This document shows, in pieces, positions 6,889 through 14,300 of a DNA stretch of 38,338 nt (its first letter is position 1; each line of letters opens with the position of its first letter). The stretch covers positions 1-38,338 of the forward strand of contig NZ_JAHWYN010000025.1 of NCBI RefSeq assembly GCF_019351435.1, read 5' to 3'. The notes under the pieces were generated by a model, which was given only the letters and a program-made list of their open reading frames with translations, was not told the DNA's origin and made no database searches. Source of the stretch: Flavobacterium taihuense (GTDB lineage Bacteria; Bacteroidota; Bacteroidia; Flavobacteriales; Flavobacteriaceae). Position numbers and translations under genes: made by a program.

Positions 6889-7077
6889 ATGACAACAGAA
6901 CAAATCGAAGTATTATTTTACTCTGCAATAGAAGAAAAAGCGATTTACAAAAAATTAAAAGACATTTCCGAAGACAAAATTTACAATTGGCGCAAAAACC
7001 GTGGTTCAAAACCAACCATTGGCGATATGCTTAATGTTTTGTATCAGTTGGATAAAATTACAATCACACAATCATGA
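6889..7077 (+). CDS. Small helical, possible DNA-binding regulator
   Basis: This 62-aa protein is almost entirely helical: MTTEQIEVLFYSAIEEKAIY, then a turn, then SEDKIYNWRKNRGSKPTIGD and LNVLYQLDKITI. The Tyr-Asn-Trp-Arg-Lys stretch followed by a short second helix resembles the recognition part of small Cro/XRE-like proteins, although no canonical helix-turn-helix can be confirmed by eye. The 18-bp palindrome just upstream makes autoregulation likely. The same palindrome controls, or at least precedes, the left minus-strand operon, so this protein is the obvious candidate to bind both. Its stop overlaps the next start (ATGA, 4 nt). Confidence 0.65.
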   Translation: MTTEQIEVLFYSAIEEKAIYKKLKDISEDKIYNWRKNRGSKPTIGDMLNVLYQLDKITITQS

Positions 7078-7451
7078 GCCTAATAGATTCCCGCGAAAAC
7101 CTATCAGATCAAATCCTCCAAGGACGTTTCATACGCCGTGTGATGCAGGATAGCGCCAAGGACATCGACCAAGCACAGCGAAAGTATATGTCTAGCCGTG
7201 GGTTTGAAGCCAATGATTGGTACTCTGGACGAGGATTTACGGTTACTGAAAACGGATTGGATTACACCCATCTCAAGAAACATCGATTTGTCGATATGAA
7301 AATGCGAACTTCCAAGAAAGGCAAGAACCGTAAAAAAGCCCACCCCATACATAACCGGATCATTTGGGGCCATTACAACAACATCATCAAAGAATTACAT
7401 TTTGGTTTTACCAATGCTGTAAAGGAAGAACTTAGAACTTTAGAAGAATAG
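7074..7451 (+). CDS. Hypothetical phage protein, 125 aa
   Basis: The family is unknown to me. The protein is basic, with a helical N-terminus (MSLIDSRENLSDQILQGRF), a strand pair around WYSGRGFTVTENGLDYTHLK, a very basic patch (MRTSKKGKNRKKAHPIHNR) and a helical C-terminus. The layout is like small tail-completion or minor virion proteins (HK97 gp10-like or Mu gpG-like), where a basic loop lies between helices. The start overlaps the upstream regulator by 4 nt. It is the last gene before the HicBA cassette, so the structural operon is probably interrupted after it. Confidence 0.6.
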   Translation: MSLIDSRENLSDQILQGRFIRRVMQDSAKDIDQAQRKYMSSRGFEANDWYSGRGFTVTENGLDYTHLKKHRFVDMKMRTSKKGKNRKKAHPIHNRIIWGHYNNIIKELHFGFTNAVKEELRTLEE

Positions 7452-7496
7452 AAACGTATTAATAGTTAAAAGGTGTTATTTTAGTCACGAAATAGT

Positions 7497-7546
7497 TATT
7501 TTTGTCGTAATGGTGTGTTATTATACATATATATTCAATATATTTG
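7497..7546 (+). promoter_or_regulatory. Promoter/operator region of hicBA
   Basis: Two perfect -7 boxes of the TAnnTTTG type lie before the toxin-antitoxin genes: TATTTTTG (7497-7504) and TATATTTG (7539-7546). Neither has a TTTG at ideal distance. The A+T-rich stretch between them contains short inverted repeats such as ATATAT-TCA-ATATAT (7530-7544), suited to autoregulation by the HicB-HicA complex. The second box overlaps the TTG that would start a longer hicB frame, which argues for the ATG at 7619. Confidence 0.5.
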
Positions 7547-7618
7547 TCACGTACAATTGTCCTAAACAAAAATGTAAGACACATATATTATACATTTATC
7601 GATTACATATCCCAAAAC

Positions 7619-8011
7619 ATGAATAAAAATCATCATATAAACGTAGATTTTAAAAATTCAGAAGCAAAGGTTAAAGCAAATATTGTTTTAATCTCTTTTA
7701 AAGAATTAGATAACTTTATTGTTTATTCACCACATCTTGAAGTAACCGGATATGGGAAAAGCGAAGAAGAAGCAATGAGTTCATTTAATCATTGCCTTGG
7801 TGTTTTTCTTGATTATACTACACATAAAAAAACACTACATCAGGAATTAGTTAAATTAGGATGGCAACTTAAAAAAGGAAGTATAAAACGACCTAGAAAA
7901 ATAAATGCACCATCAATGACTGATTTGGCAATGCATAACGAACAGTTAAAAGAATTATTAAATAAGCACGATATTTCTACTATTCAAAAAGAAGTCGCAA
8001 TTCCTGTATAG
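7619..8011 (+). CDS. hicB: HicB-like antitoxin
   Basis: This 130-aa protein has the HicB partial RNase H-like fold signature: ELDNFIVYSPHLEVTGYGKS followed by EEEAMSSFNHCLGVFLDY. This is the usual strand-strand-helix with the conserved G-x-G/S-x-E-E-A segment. The C-terminal 50 residues are helical and basic and may bind DNA or the toxin. HicB proteins neutralise the HicA mRNA interferase and repress their own operon. I used the ATG at 7619, because the longer frame starts with TTG inside a promoter-like TATATTTG. The next gene begins 4 nt after its stop, and the antitoxin-first order is opposite to E. coli hicAB but common elsewhere. Confidence 0.8.
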   Translation: MNKNHHINVDFKNSEAKVKANIVLISFKELDNFIVYSPHLEVTGYGKSEEEAMSSFNHCLGVFLDYTTHKKTLHQELVKLGWQLKKGSIKRPRKINAPSMTDLAMHNEQLKELLNKHDISTIQKEVAIPV

Positions 8012-8015
8012 GCTT

Positions 8016-8258
8016 ATGAATACCTATAAGGCAAGTAATATCCCATATAAAACCATGATTTGGTTTTTAGAACATCAGGGATTAAAACATATTAATACTG
8101 AAGGAGGTCATGCAAAATATACACGGTCAGATTTAAACAGACCTATTACCATACAAACGCATATTTGTCCAGTACCCGAATTCATAGTGCTTCAAATATT
8201 TAAGCACTTAGGTTTTAATAAAAAATCATTTCATCTTTACTGTCAAAAACATTACTAA
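8016..8258 (+). CDS. hicA: HicA-like mRNA interferase toxin
   Basis: This 80-aa protein fits the double-stranded RNA-binding-like fold of HicA toxins. An N-terminal helix (IPYKTMIWFLEHQGLKHI) leads to the conserved Gly-His segment GGHAKYTRSD (catalytic-type His at residue 32). The strand RPITIQTH and a final helix (PEFIVLQIFKHLGFNKKSF) follow. HicA proteins cut mRNA in translating or free RNA, halting growth until HicB binds. It lies 4 nt after hicB and its stop codon overlaps the first base of a terminator stem, so the pair forms a compact cassette. The toxin is longer than the minimal 60-aa HicA but still in the family range. Confidence 0.8.
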   Translation: MNTYKASNIPYKTMIWFLEHQGLKHINTEGGHAKYTRSDLNRPITIQTHICPVPEFIVLQIFKHLGFNKKSFHLYCQKHY

Positions 8259-8284
8259 ATCCCTCCCGCAAAGAGGGATTTTCT
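8258..8284 (+). terminator. Terminator of hicBA
   Basis: An 8-bp stem AATCCCTC (8258-8265) with GAGGGATT (8273-8280) has a 7-nt loop and is followed by TTTC. It overlaps the hicA stop codon. The T-run is short, so termination may be partial. Confidence 0.65.
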
Positions 8285-8315
8285 TATATTTACATCTTAA
8301 CTAAAAAAATAAAAA

Positions 8316-8900
8316 ATGAAGAAAATTATTTTGTTAATCATTACCCTAAGTATTTTTTCTTGTAAAAATCAAGAAAGCCAAGACTTAACAAGTGAAGAAA
8401 CTATTGCTATTGATTCGACTGAAATTATTGTTCCAGACAAACCTCTTACGGAAAAAGAATTAGATTCAATTATTAAAGAAGAATATAAATCGATGAATGA
8501 AGATTTGGGGGGATTTACTAGACCACCAAATGTTTCGAAAACAAGCCTTGAAGAATTATTATCAAAGGCAAAAGGTTCTATTTATGAAAAAAAAATATCT
8601 AAATCTATTGACAGTTTAGATAATGTAATGAATAAAAATATTTTAGAGAATGAAATAGCAGAAAGGAAAAATTATGAAACTACTTTAAGGAATAATTTTT
8701 TAGATAATAATTTAAATATTAAAGTAAAAGTTTCGGGAAAAAAAAATACTATCATCACATTATCATATTCATTATTTAATGAGGTATGGTTTAGAAAATT
8801 TGAAACAGAAGGTCATTTTGATAAATTATATCAGAAAGGATTTAAAAAAATAATACTAACAGATAATTATGATTATACTCAGTGGATGAAATATGAGTAA
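8316..8900 (+). CDS. Small lipoprotein, prophage cargo
   Basis: The 194-aa product begins with a lipoprotein signal: MKKIILLIITLSIFSCKNQE, with Cys16 after IFS as the likely lipidation site. An acidic, low-complexity stretch with many Glu, Asp and Thr (residues 20-60) follows, then a helical middle and a C-terminal part rich in Lys, Asn and Phe. No enzymatic motif is visible. It would sit in the inner or outer membrane facing the periplasm. It lies alone between the hicBA terminator and a strong terminator at 8922, and is more A+T-rich than the tail genes. That suggests a separately acquired gene, for example superinfection exclusion or host fitness cargo, which is inference. Confidence 0.7.
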   Translation: MKKIILLIITLSIFSCKNQESQDLTSEETIAIDSTEIIVPDKPLTEKELDSIIKEEYKSMNEDLGGFTRPPNVSKTSLEELLSKAKGSIYEKKISKSIDSLDNVMNKNILENEIAERKNYETTLRNNFLDNNLNIKVKVSGKKNTIITLSYSLFNEVWFRKFETEGHFDKLYQKGFKKIILTDNYDYTQWMKYE

Positions 8901-8921
8901 CTAAATTTTATCAGCTAAATT

Positions 8922-8950
8922 AAAGATGTGCATTTGCACATCTTTTTTTT
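8922..8950 (+). terminator. Strong terminator after the lipoprotein gene
   Basis: A near-perfect hairpin, AAAGATGTGCA (8922-8932) with TGCACATCTTT (8935-8945), is followed by a T-run to 8950. It is a classic rho-independent terminator, and its T-run doubles as part of the next promoter. Confidence 0.9.
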
Positions 8951-8979
8951 GGTAATTACCTTTTACCTTTATATCTTTG
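8948..8979 (+). promoter_or_regulatory. Bacteroidetes promoter TTTG-N20-TATCTTTG
   Basis: TTTG (8948-8951) and a perfect -7 box TATCTTTG (8972-8979) are separated by 20 nt, exactly the spacing known for Bacteroidetes sigma-ABfr promoters. Transcription would start near 8985, at the first base of the long RNA stem described next. Confidence 0.75.
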
Positions 8980-8984
8980 ACCCC

Positions 8985-9116
8985 GACAAAACATATTACC
9001 TAAAGGATAACTCCTTTGAAATTTATCGTAAAATATCAACAATAAGCGAAAGCCTTGTTATGCTGCTAGAGATAGGAAACTACTCTTAAACTCGTATCCT
9101 TTGGGTATGTTTTGTC
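8985..9116 (+). ncRNA. Structured leader or small RNA, class unknown
   Basis: The ends of this 132-nt stretch pair: GACAAAACATA (8985-8995) with TATGTTTTGTC (9106-9116), a perfect 11 bp. The stem continues with CC/GG and AAAGGATA (9002-9009) with TATCCTTT (9095-9102), about 21 bp in total. Inside are two hairpins with GAAA loops: AACAA...GCGAAAGC...TTGTT (about 9038-9059) and AGAG-A-TAG-GAAA-CTA-CTCT (9068-9086). AAAGGA can instead pair with a nearby TCCTTT (9012-9017), so two folds exclude each other. A strong promoter starts transcription at the stem. No terminator follows before the ATG at 9158, so it may be a 5' leader or be processed. I cannot match it to a known RNA class. Confidence 0.55.
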
Positions 9117-9157
9117 ACAGCTAAAGCAAGGTTTTCGTGTATTTAATATTTTCAGTT

Positions 9158-9451
9158 ATGACAAAAGAAAATGTAAAAACATCACACACTGATGTAATGC
9201 CAGCAATGGCCGAATTCCTATTGGAGGTATCCGCCGAGGATATCCAAAAAATGCCTGCCGTATTCCAATTTATTTTTGATATCGAATTGGAAACCGAAAA
9301 CATGAACGATTTAACCCTCAGGATTGAGGTTATGCGTGCCATCAGAGATTTAAGAACGTTGACCGATAAACTAAAACCTTTTTCAGACCACCAGATAGAA
9401 ACGGGAGCTTCATCGTTTATTAAACAATCAAAATCTAGAATCCATGTCTAG
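9158..9451 (+). CDS. Hypothetical phage protein, possible tail chaperone
   Basis: This 97-aa helical protein is of no family I recognise. It has hydrophobic-acidic helices such as MAEFLLEVSAEDIQKMPAVF and LTLRIEVMRAIRDLRTLTD. I start it at the ATG at 9158, because the frame extended to 9137 begins with GTG and adds only seven residues. It overlaps the next gene by 8 nt. Two small overlapping genes before a tape measure gene are often tail-assembly chaperones, but I see no slippery heptamer at the overlap. It is the first gene after the structured RNA and could be regulated by it. Confidence 0.6.
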   Translation: MTKENVKTSHTDVMPAMAEFLLEVSAEDIQKMPAVFQFIFDIELETENMNDLTLRIEVMRAIRDLRTLTDKLKPFSDHQIETGASSFIKQSKSRIHV

Positions 9452-9845
9452 CCTAGTCAACGTAAAAGTATTCTACGGCAAAGGCATACGATTATCTATC
9501 AAGAACAGATCATTCAAGGAAGCCATGAACCTTATTTGGGTCTCCCCTGCTTTTAGTAATTATGAACCTCTCAAAATAGTTTTTCCGGAAACAGGCAAAA
9601 TACTATATGCCAACAAACAAGTATTTATCAATTACATAAATGGTGTTTATACACTCGAAGAATTGATACAGCTTACACAATGTGAAGAATTATTCCGTAA
9701 CAAAAAGGATTTTCATGCACCAGATGGCACTATAATTGACGCAGGGAGTTTGTGGAAATTAGAAAATAAAATACTTTACCTCATTGACGATGATAATTAC
9801 TATACCACCAAATATGAAATATCAATTTTTGAAATAGCCGAATAA
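9444..9845 (+). CDS. Hypothetical phage protein, 133 aa
   Basis: The family is unknown. The protein mixes strands and helices: MSSLVNVKVFYGKGIRLSIK, then KILYANKQVFINYINGVYTL, then KDFHAPDGTIIDAGSLWKLE and an acidic, Tyr-rich end (IDDDNYYTTKYEISIFEIAE). It is soluble and without a signal peptide. The ATG lies inside the preceding gene (8-nt overlap), so the two are translationally coupled. A terminator follows 6 nt after its stop. With its partner it could serve tail assembly; the protein itself has no recognisable motif. Confidence 0.6.
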   Translation: MSSLVNVKVFYGKGIRLSIKNRSFKEAMNLIWVSPAFSNYEPLKIVFPETGKILYANKQVFINYINGVYTLEELIQLTQCEELFRNKKDFHAPDGTIIDAGSLWKLENKILYLIDDDNYYTTKYEISIFEIAE

Positions 9846-9850
9846 TTATG

Positions 9851-9877
9851 AAAGCCACAATTATGTGGCTTTTTTTA
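9851..9877 (+). terminator. Terminator
   Basis: An 8-bp stem AAAGCCAC (9851-9858) with GTGGCTTT (9865-9872) has a 6-nt loop and runs directly into a T-run. It closes the two-gene cassette that starts at the promoter near 8950. Confidence 0.9.
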
Positions 9878-9916
9878 TATACAAATGTTAAATTTTAAAA
9901 ATAATCATCATAAGTT

Positions 9917-9947
9917 ATTGATTATCAAATATATAAATATATATTTG
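9917..9947 (+). promoter_or_regulatory. Promoter ATTG-N19-TATATTTG
   Basis: A perfect -7 box TATATTTG (9940-9947) is preceded by ATTG (9917-9920, one mismatch to TTTG) at 19 nt. It lies 30 nt upstream of the antirepressor-like gene and after a terminator, so that gene has its own promoter. Confidence 0.65.
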
Positions 9948-9977
9948 CATGAATTAACTTATTAAAAAATACAAAAG

Positions 9978-10523
9978 ATGAATACACCTTCAATTATTAT
10001 CAACGGAAATGAAATTTTCATTTCAAACAATGGTTCTGAAAAAGCAATAGCCATAAAACAAATTTGCAATGCTCTTGGAGTGGATTTTTCTCGTCAATTA
10101 AAAAAGATAAAAGAAGATGAAATTTTGGGTTCAGTTATGGGCGTGACGCCCACAACTGGAGCGGATGGAAAAACATATGAAATGAATACTTTGCCTCTTA
10201 AATATATTTTCGGATGGCTATTTACAATAAACCCAGAAAATGTTAATCCTGAAATAAAACAAGATCTTATTAAATATAGAAAGCAGTGTTATGAGAAATT
10301 GTTCGACAGTTTTACAAAAAGAGATTCGATACTAAAAGAAAAAGCAATGTATCAAATTGAAATAGAGAGACTAGAAAATGAATTAAAAAGTGATGATAGA
10401 TACAAAAAAATACAAGAGTTAAAAACATCAGTAAAAATGGCCTCTCAACAATTCAATAGTTTAAACAAAAGTGTAGTTAATGAACAATTAGATTTATTTA
10501 AAAATAACGATATAAAAGAATAA
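9978..10523 (+). CDS. Phage antirepressor-like protein (P22_AR_N type)
   Basis: This 181-aa protein matches the N-terminal domain of P22-type antirepressors. IAIKQICNALGVDFSRQLKK (about residues 25-44) gives the conserved I-x-x-I-C-x-x-L-G-x-D-x-x-R-Q pattern. LPLKYIFGWLFTINPENVN and YRKQCYEKLFDSF follow, as in the family. The C-terminal third is a charged helix (KEKAMYQIEIERLENELKSD), probably a coiled coil for oligomerisation. Such proteins inactivate phage repressors or act as DNA-binding regulators. It has its own promoter and sits 2 nt before the next gene. The family call is good; which repressor it would target is unknown. Confidence 0.8.
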   Translation: MNTPSIIINGNEIFISNNGSEKAIAIKQICNALGVDFSRQLKKIKEDEILGSVMGVTPTTGADGKTYEMNTLPLKYIFGWLFTINPENVNPEIKQDLIKYRKQCYEKLFDSFTKRDSILKEKAMYQIEIERLENELKSDDRYKKIQELKTSVKMASQQFNSLNKSVVNEQLDLFKNNDIKE

Positions 10524-10525
10524 TT

Positions 10526-11209
10526 ATGAAAAACGAAAGTACAATTCCTGAAAATAAGAATGTCTATACCAAAATACTTAATATGTTTGTTTACAAAGGA
10601 AAGGATAAATTAAACTTAGTAAATCCTTTTATTATTCAAGATTATGCAATTGCAACCAATTGTCATATTGCGGTTTATTTTGATAAAAATTTAGTTCAGA
10701 ATATTGAAAGTTACAATGGTACGAGTCCAAAATCATTTTTAAATGTTTTATTGAGAGAGGAAAATCAAAACAGAACATTCAATGTGTCTGAGTTGGAGGA
10801 CAATCTTAAAAAAGGAATAACTATAGATGTCTTTGAGCAAACAGTACAATCAAACGACTGCGACTCTTGTAATGGTACAGGAGAAGTAGAATGGTATTAT
10901 GAAGAATATACCCAAGATTTTGAATGTCCAGTATGTAATGGATTAGGTGTAATAGAAATAAAAAATTACTTTCCGAACGGTATAAAAGAATACCAGAATG
11001 TAGATGTTTGTGAAATAGGTAATTCAATATTTTCATTAAAATTATTCTCCAAAATAGTAGAAGTTGCAAAAATGCTTGATCAGAAGGATATTATACTAGA
11101 ACATCAAACAACCTCCGATGAATTTACTGGATTTTTGATTGGAAATGTTAAGATGGTAATAATGCCTAGAAGAAATAATTTCGAAGATAGAATAGTTTTT
11201 AAATATTAG
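10526..11209 (+). CDS. Hypothetical protein with DnaJ-type zinc finger
   Basis: This 227-aa protein has two CxxCxGxG-type repeats, CDSCNGTG (Cys112, Cys115) and CPVCNGLG (Cys134, Cys137), which together bind one zinc as in DnaJ and related factors. The N-terminal 100 residues contain strands such as NPFIIQDYAIATNCHIAVYF and the C-terminal part is mixed. There is no J-domain, so it is not a DnaJ co-chaperone. Proteins of this kind occur in Bacteroidetes phages next to regulatory genes, with unknown function. It follows the antirepressor-like gene by 2 nt and shares its transcript, and a terminator follows. Confidence 0.7.
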   Translation: MKNESTIPENKNVYTKILNMFVYKGKDKLNLVNPFIIQDYAIATNCHIAVYFDKNLVQNIESYNGTSPKSFLNVLLREENQNRTFNVSELEDNLKKGITIDVFEQTVQSNDCDSCNGTGEVEWYYEEYTQDFECPVCNGLGVIEIKNYFPNGIKEYQNVDVCEIGNSIFSLKLFSKIVEVAKMLDQKDIILEHQTTSDEFTGFLIGNVKMVIMPRRNNFEDRIVFKY

Positions 11210-11246
11210 AATAATTCCAGAAGCAAATACCATAAATACCACTTAA

Positions 11247-11270
11247 GCCCCGTACTCACGGGGTTTTTTT
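11247..11270 (+). terminator. Terminator before the tape measure gene
   Basis: CCCCGT (11248-11253) pairs with ACGGGG (11258-11263) across a 4-nt loop, followed by seven T. It is a clear rho-independent terminator closing the antirepressor cassette. Confidence 0.9.
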
Positions 11271-11283
11271 ATGTCACAACATA

Positions 11284-11324
11284 ACCTATAAAATAGGTGC
11301 AATTTTACTTAAAATCAGCACCTA
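11284..11324 (+). promoter_or_regulatory. Competing hairpins abutting the tape measure start
   Basis: TAGGTGC (11294-11300) pairs with GCACCTA (11318-11324), with an inner ATTTT/AAAAT stem. The 3' arm ends exactly at the ATG at 11325, so the ribosome entry site lies within the hairpin. Alternatively ATAGGT (11293-11298) can pair with ACCTAT (11284-11289), which would free the start region. The two folds exclude each other, suggesting translational control. Confidence 0.5.
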
Positions 11325-14300
11325 ATGGCAAAGACAATCTCCGATGAAGTAATGAAATTCTCCCTTGAAATCAACGGAGATCCAGCGCAAAAAGAACTTG
11401 CAAAACTCACTAGCACCAATAGTGATTTAAAGAAAATCTTAAAAGAACTTAATGCAGAAGAAGTTACTCGTAAAAAAGATTTAGAAAAACTAACCAAAGA
11501 ATATGGTATTAATGCTAAAGTTGCTGCTGAATGTGAAGCGCAAGGAAAGAAATTGTATGCTTCTTACCAAACGGAAAAAATAAAGTTAGAAAGCTTAGGG
11601 AATCAATATGGTAAAAATAGTTTAGAATATAAAAATCATAAAAGGATTGTTGATTCATTACTGAATTCCAGTATAAAACAAGAATCAAATGTTGAAAAAT
11701 TAACAGAAAAGAATTTAAAACTATCTCCTACAATTGATAAACTAAGTCTAGAATACAAAACTTTAAAAGATAGAATTAAAGGCATAAATGTAGATATTGA
11801 TGCTAATGGAGTTAAAATAGCTGGTCTTCAAAATAATATTGGAATTACAGCTTTATCAATGGATCAGCTCCGTAAAAAAGCTTCTGCATTAAGTTTAGTT
11901 TTAAATCATTTAGTTCCTAATACTGCTGATCACATAAGGTATAGTGCTGAACTGAATGAAGTAAAAGCGCGTATAGGAGAATTAAGCAGTAAAGCAACAA
12001 CGTCCAAAATGTCCATCAGTTCCCTTGCCGATGGTTTCAATAAATACCAAGGAATTGCCATTTCGGTAATTGCAGCCTTAACAGGTGTCGCTCTCTCTAT
12101 TCAAAAAATAATCGACATCAACGGTAAATTATCCGATGCTCAATCGGATGTGATGAAGACTACCGGAATGACCAAAAAGGAAGTAGATGAATTAACCAAG
12201 TCCTTTGGGTTACTGCAAACCCGTACTTCAAGAATCGACTTATTAGGAATTGCAGAGCAAGGTGGACGAATCGGTATTGCCAAAGCCGAAATAGGCGACT
12301 TCGTAAACGTAATGAATAAAGCTTCTGTTTCATTAGGAGATTCGTTTACAGGAGGTGCCGAGGAAGTGGCTAATAAATTGGGTAAAATCAAATTCTTATT
12401 CCAAGAAACCAAAGATTTAGGAGTAGAACAGGCTTATAACTCGATTGGTTCTGCCATCAATGATCTTGGAGCCAACGGAACAGCATCCGAGGCAAACATA
12501 GCCGATTTTACCACCCGTATAGGTTCACTTACCGATGTGCTAAAACCTACCATACAGGAAACTTTGGCATTGGGTACCGCATTTGAAGAATCGGGAATTG
12601 AATCCGAAGTTTCGGCACGTGCCTATGGAATCTTTATGAAGCAAGCCAGTACCGAGACGGCTAAGTTTGCAAAAGTCATGGGACTAACTCAAAAAGAGGT
12701 TGAGACCATGATAAACAAAAACCCTCTTGATTTCATGCTGAAATTTGCTGAAGGAATGAAAGGAATGTCGGGTACTGACACGGCAAAGACTTTAGATTTC
12801 CTTGGCATTAGTGCCGATGGTGCGAATAAGGTTATTGGTGCAATGGGTAACAACGTTGGTCGTTTCCGTGAACTTATAGATTTATCAAATAATTCATTTA
12901 AAGAAGGAACATCATTAGTAAATGAATATGATATCAAAAATAATAATCTTGCAGCAACACTCGAAAAAATAAGTAAAACCGTTTCAGGTTGGTTTTCTTC
13001 CGAAACTTTTATCAAATGGTTAACTGTTGGTGTAGATTGGCTTGCAAAATTTATTGGTGCTACCGAGGATGCAGATGGAACTATATCAGCATGGAAAAAT
13101 ACATTAGTATTTACTGCAAAAATTATAGCCATTGTAACTGCTGCAATAATGACCAATGTAGCATGGCAGAAATTGGTTGCTTTATGGACAACTAGAAGTA
13201 CAGAAGCTAATTTATTATATACAATTGGAGAAAAAGCAAAGGCATTTATTACAGGTGTATCTACAATTGCAACACAAGCCCAAGCAGTTGCGATAGCTTG
13301 GGCAACGGGAAATACTATTGCAATGAAAGAAGCTCAAACAGCTTTAGGATTGGCAATGAAAACTACTCCTTGGGGTTTTATCATATCAGCTATAGCTGCA
13401 ATTGTTGTTGCTTACCAAATGTTTTCAAAACAGGTCGATATAGCTGCTAATATCCAAAAAACTTTAGCAGATGTACAATTAGAGACTGCACAGGCTATTA
13501 ATAAAGAAAAAAATGAATTAGAATTACTTACAAGAATTGCTAAAGATGAAACTTTATCCAAAGAAAAAAGGTTAGAAGCTATAAAAAAATTAAACGCTTT
13601 AATACCTGACTATATTGGCAATATTACCCTTGAAAATATTAAAAATGCCGAGGGTACTGAGATTTTAAAAAAATATACTGAGGAAATTTATAAAAATGCT
13701 CGTGCAAAATCAGTAGCAAAAAAATATCAAGAGCTATCAGATCAAAAATTAGCTATAGAGGAAAAATCATTAAATAGTTATCAATCAGGAACAAATAAAT
13801 TCTTCAATGGCAAAGTGCCAGATAATATAAAAAATGAAAAAGATATTTGGAGACAAGCTTATGAATTAACACAAAAACAAATAAATAAAGAGGGACAAAA
13901 ATTTGAAGAAGGAACTGTTGAGTTTTACAGACAAACAAAGTTTAATGAAGCCAATATTACAGCAAAATTAGCTAGTCTTTTAACTTCAAAAAATGAGGAA
14001 CTTTCTAATATTGATGCTCAAATGAAAGCATTGGAGCCTGAGGTATTGAAGAATCAAATTAATGATTTAGGAAAAATAAATCCTGATGGTTCATCATCAA
14101 ACTATAATGTTCCAGGAGGAAAAGAAGATAAAACTAACACTCCAAAAAAATATGATGACAGTTACATCAATGACGAATTAAAATTAAGGGAGGATTTATA
14201 TAATATCCGTAAAAAAGCTGAAGAAGCAAGAATTTCGTTGATGAAAGATGGATACGAAAAGGATTTGGCTCTTGAAAAACTAAACACAGATGCAAAAATT

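Noticed and set aside
7544..7618. Longer HicB starting at 7544
   Set aside because: That start is a TTG lying within a TATATTTG promoter box; the ATG at 7619 gives a normal HicB.
8985..9116. Retron msr-msd RNA or a self-cleaving ribozyme
   Set aside because: The closing stem resembles retron a1/a2 repeats, but no reverse transcriptase is nearby. I also could not find a hammerhead core or any other ribozyme core.
9400..9460. Programmed frameshift joining the genes at 9158 and 9444
   Set aside because: The 8-nt overlap recalls tail chaperone G/GT pairs, but I see no slippery heptamer and the second gene has its own ATG.
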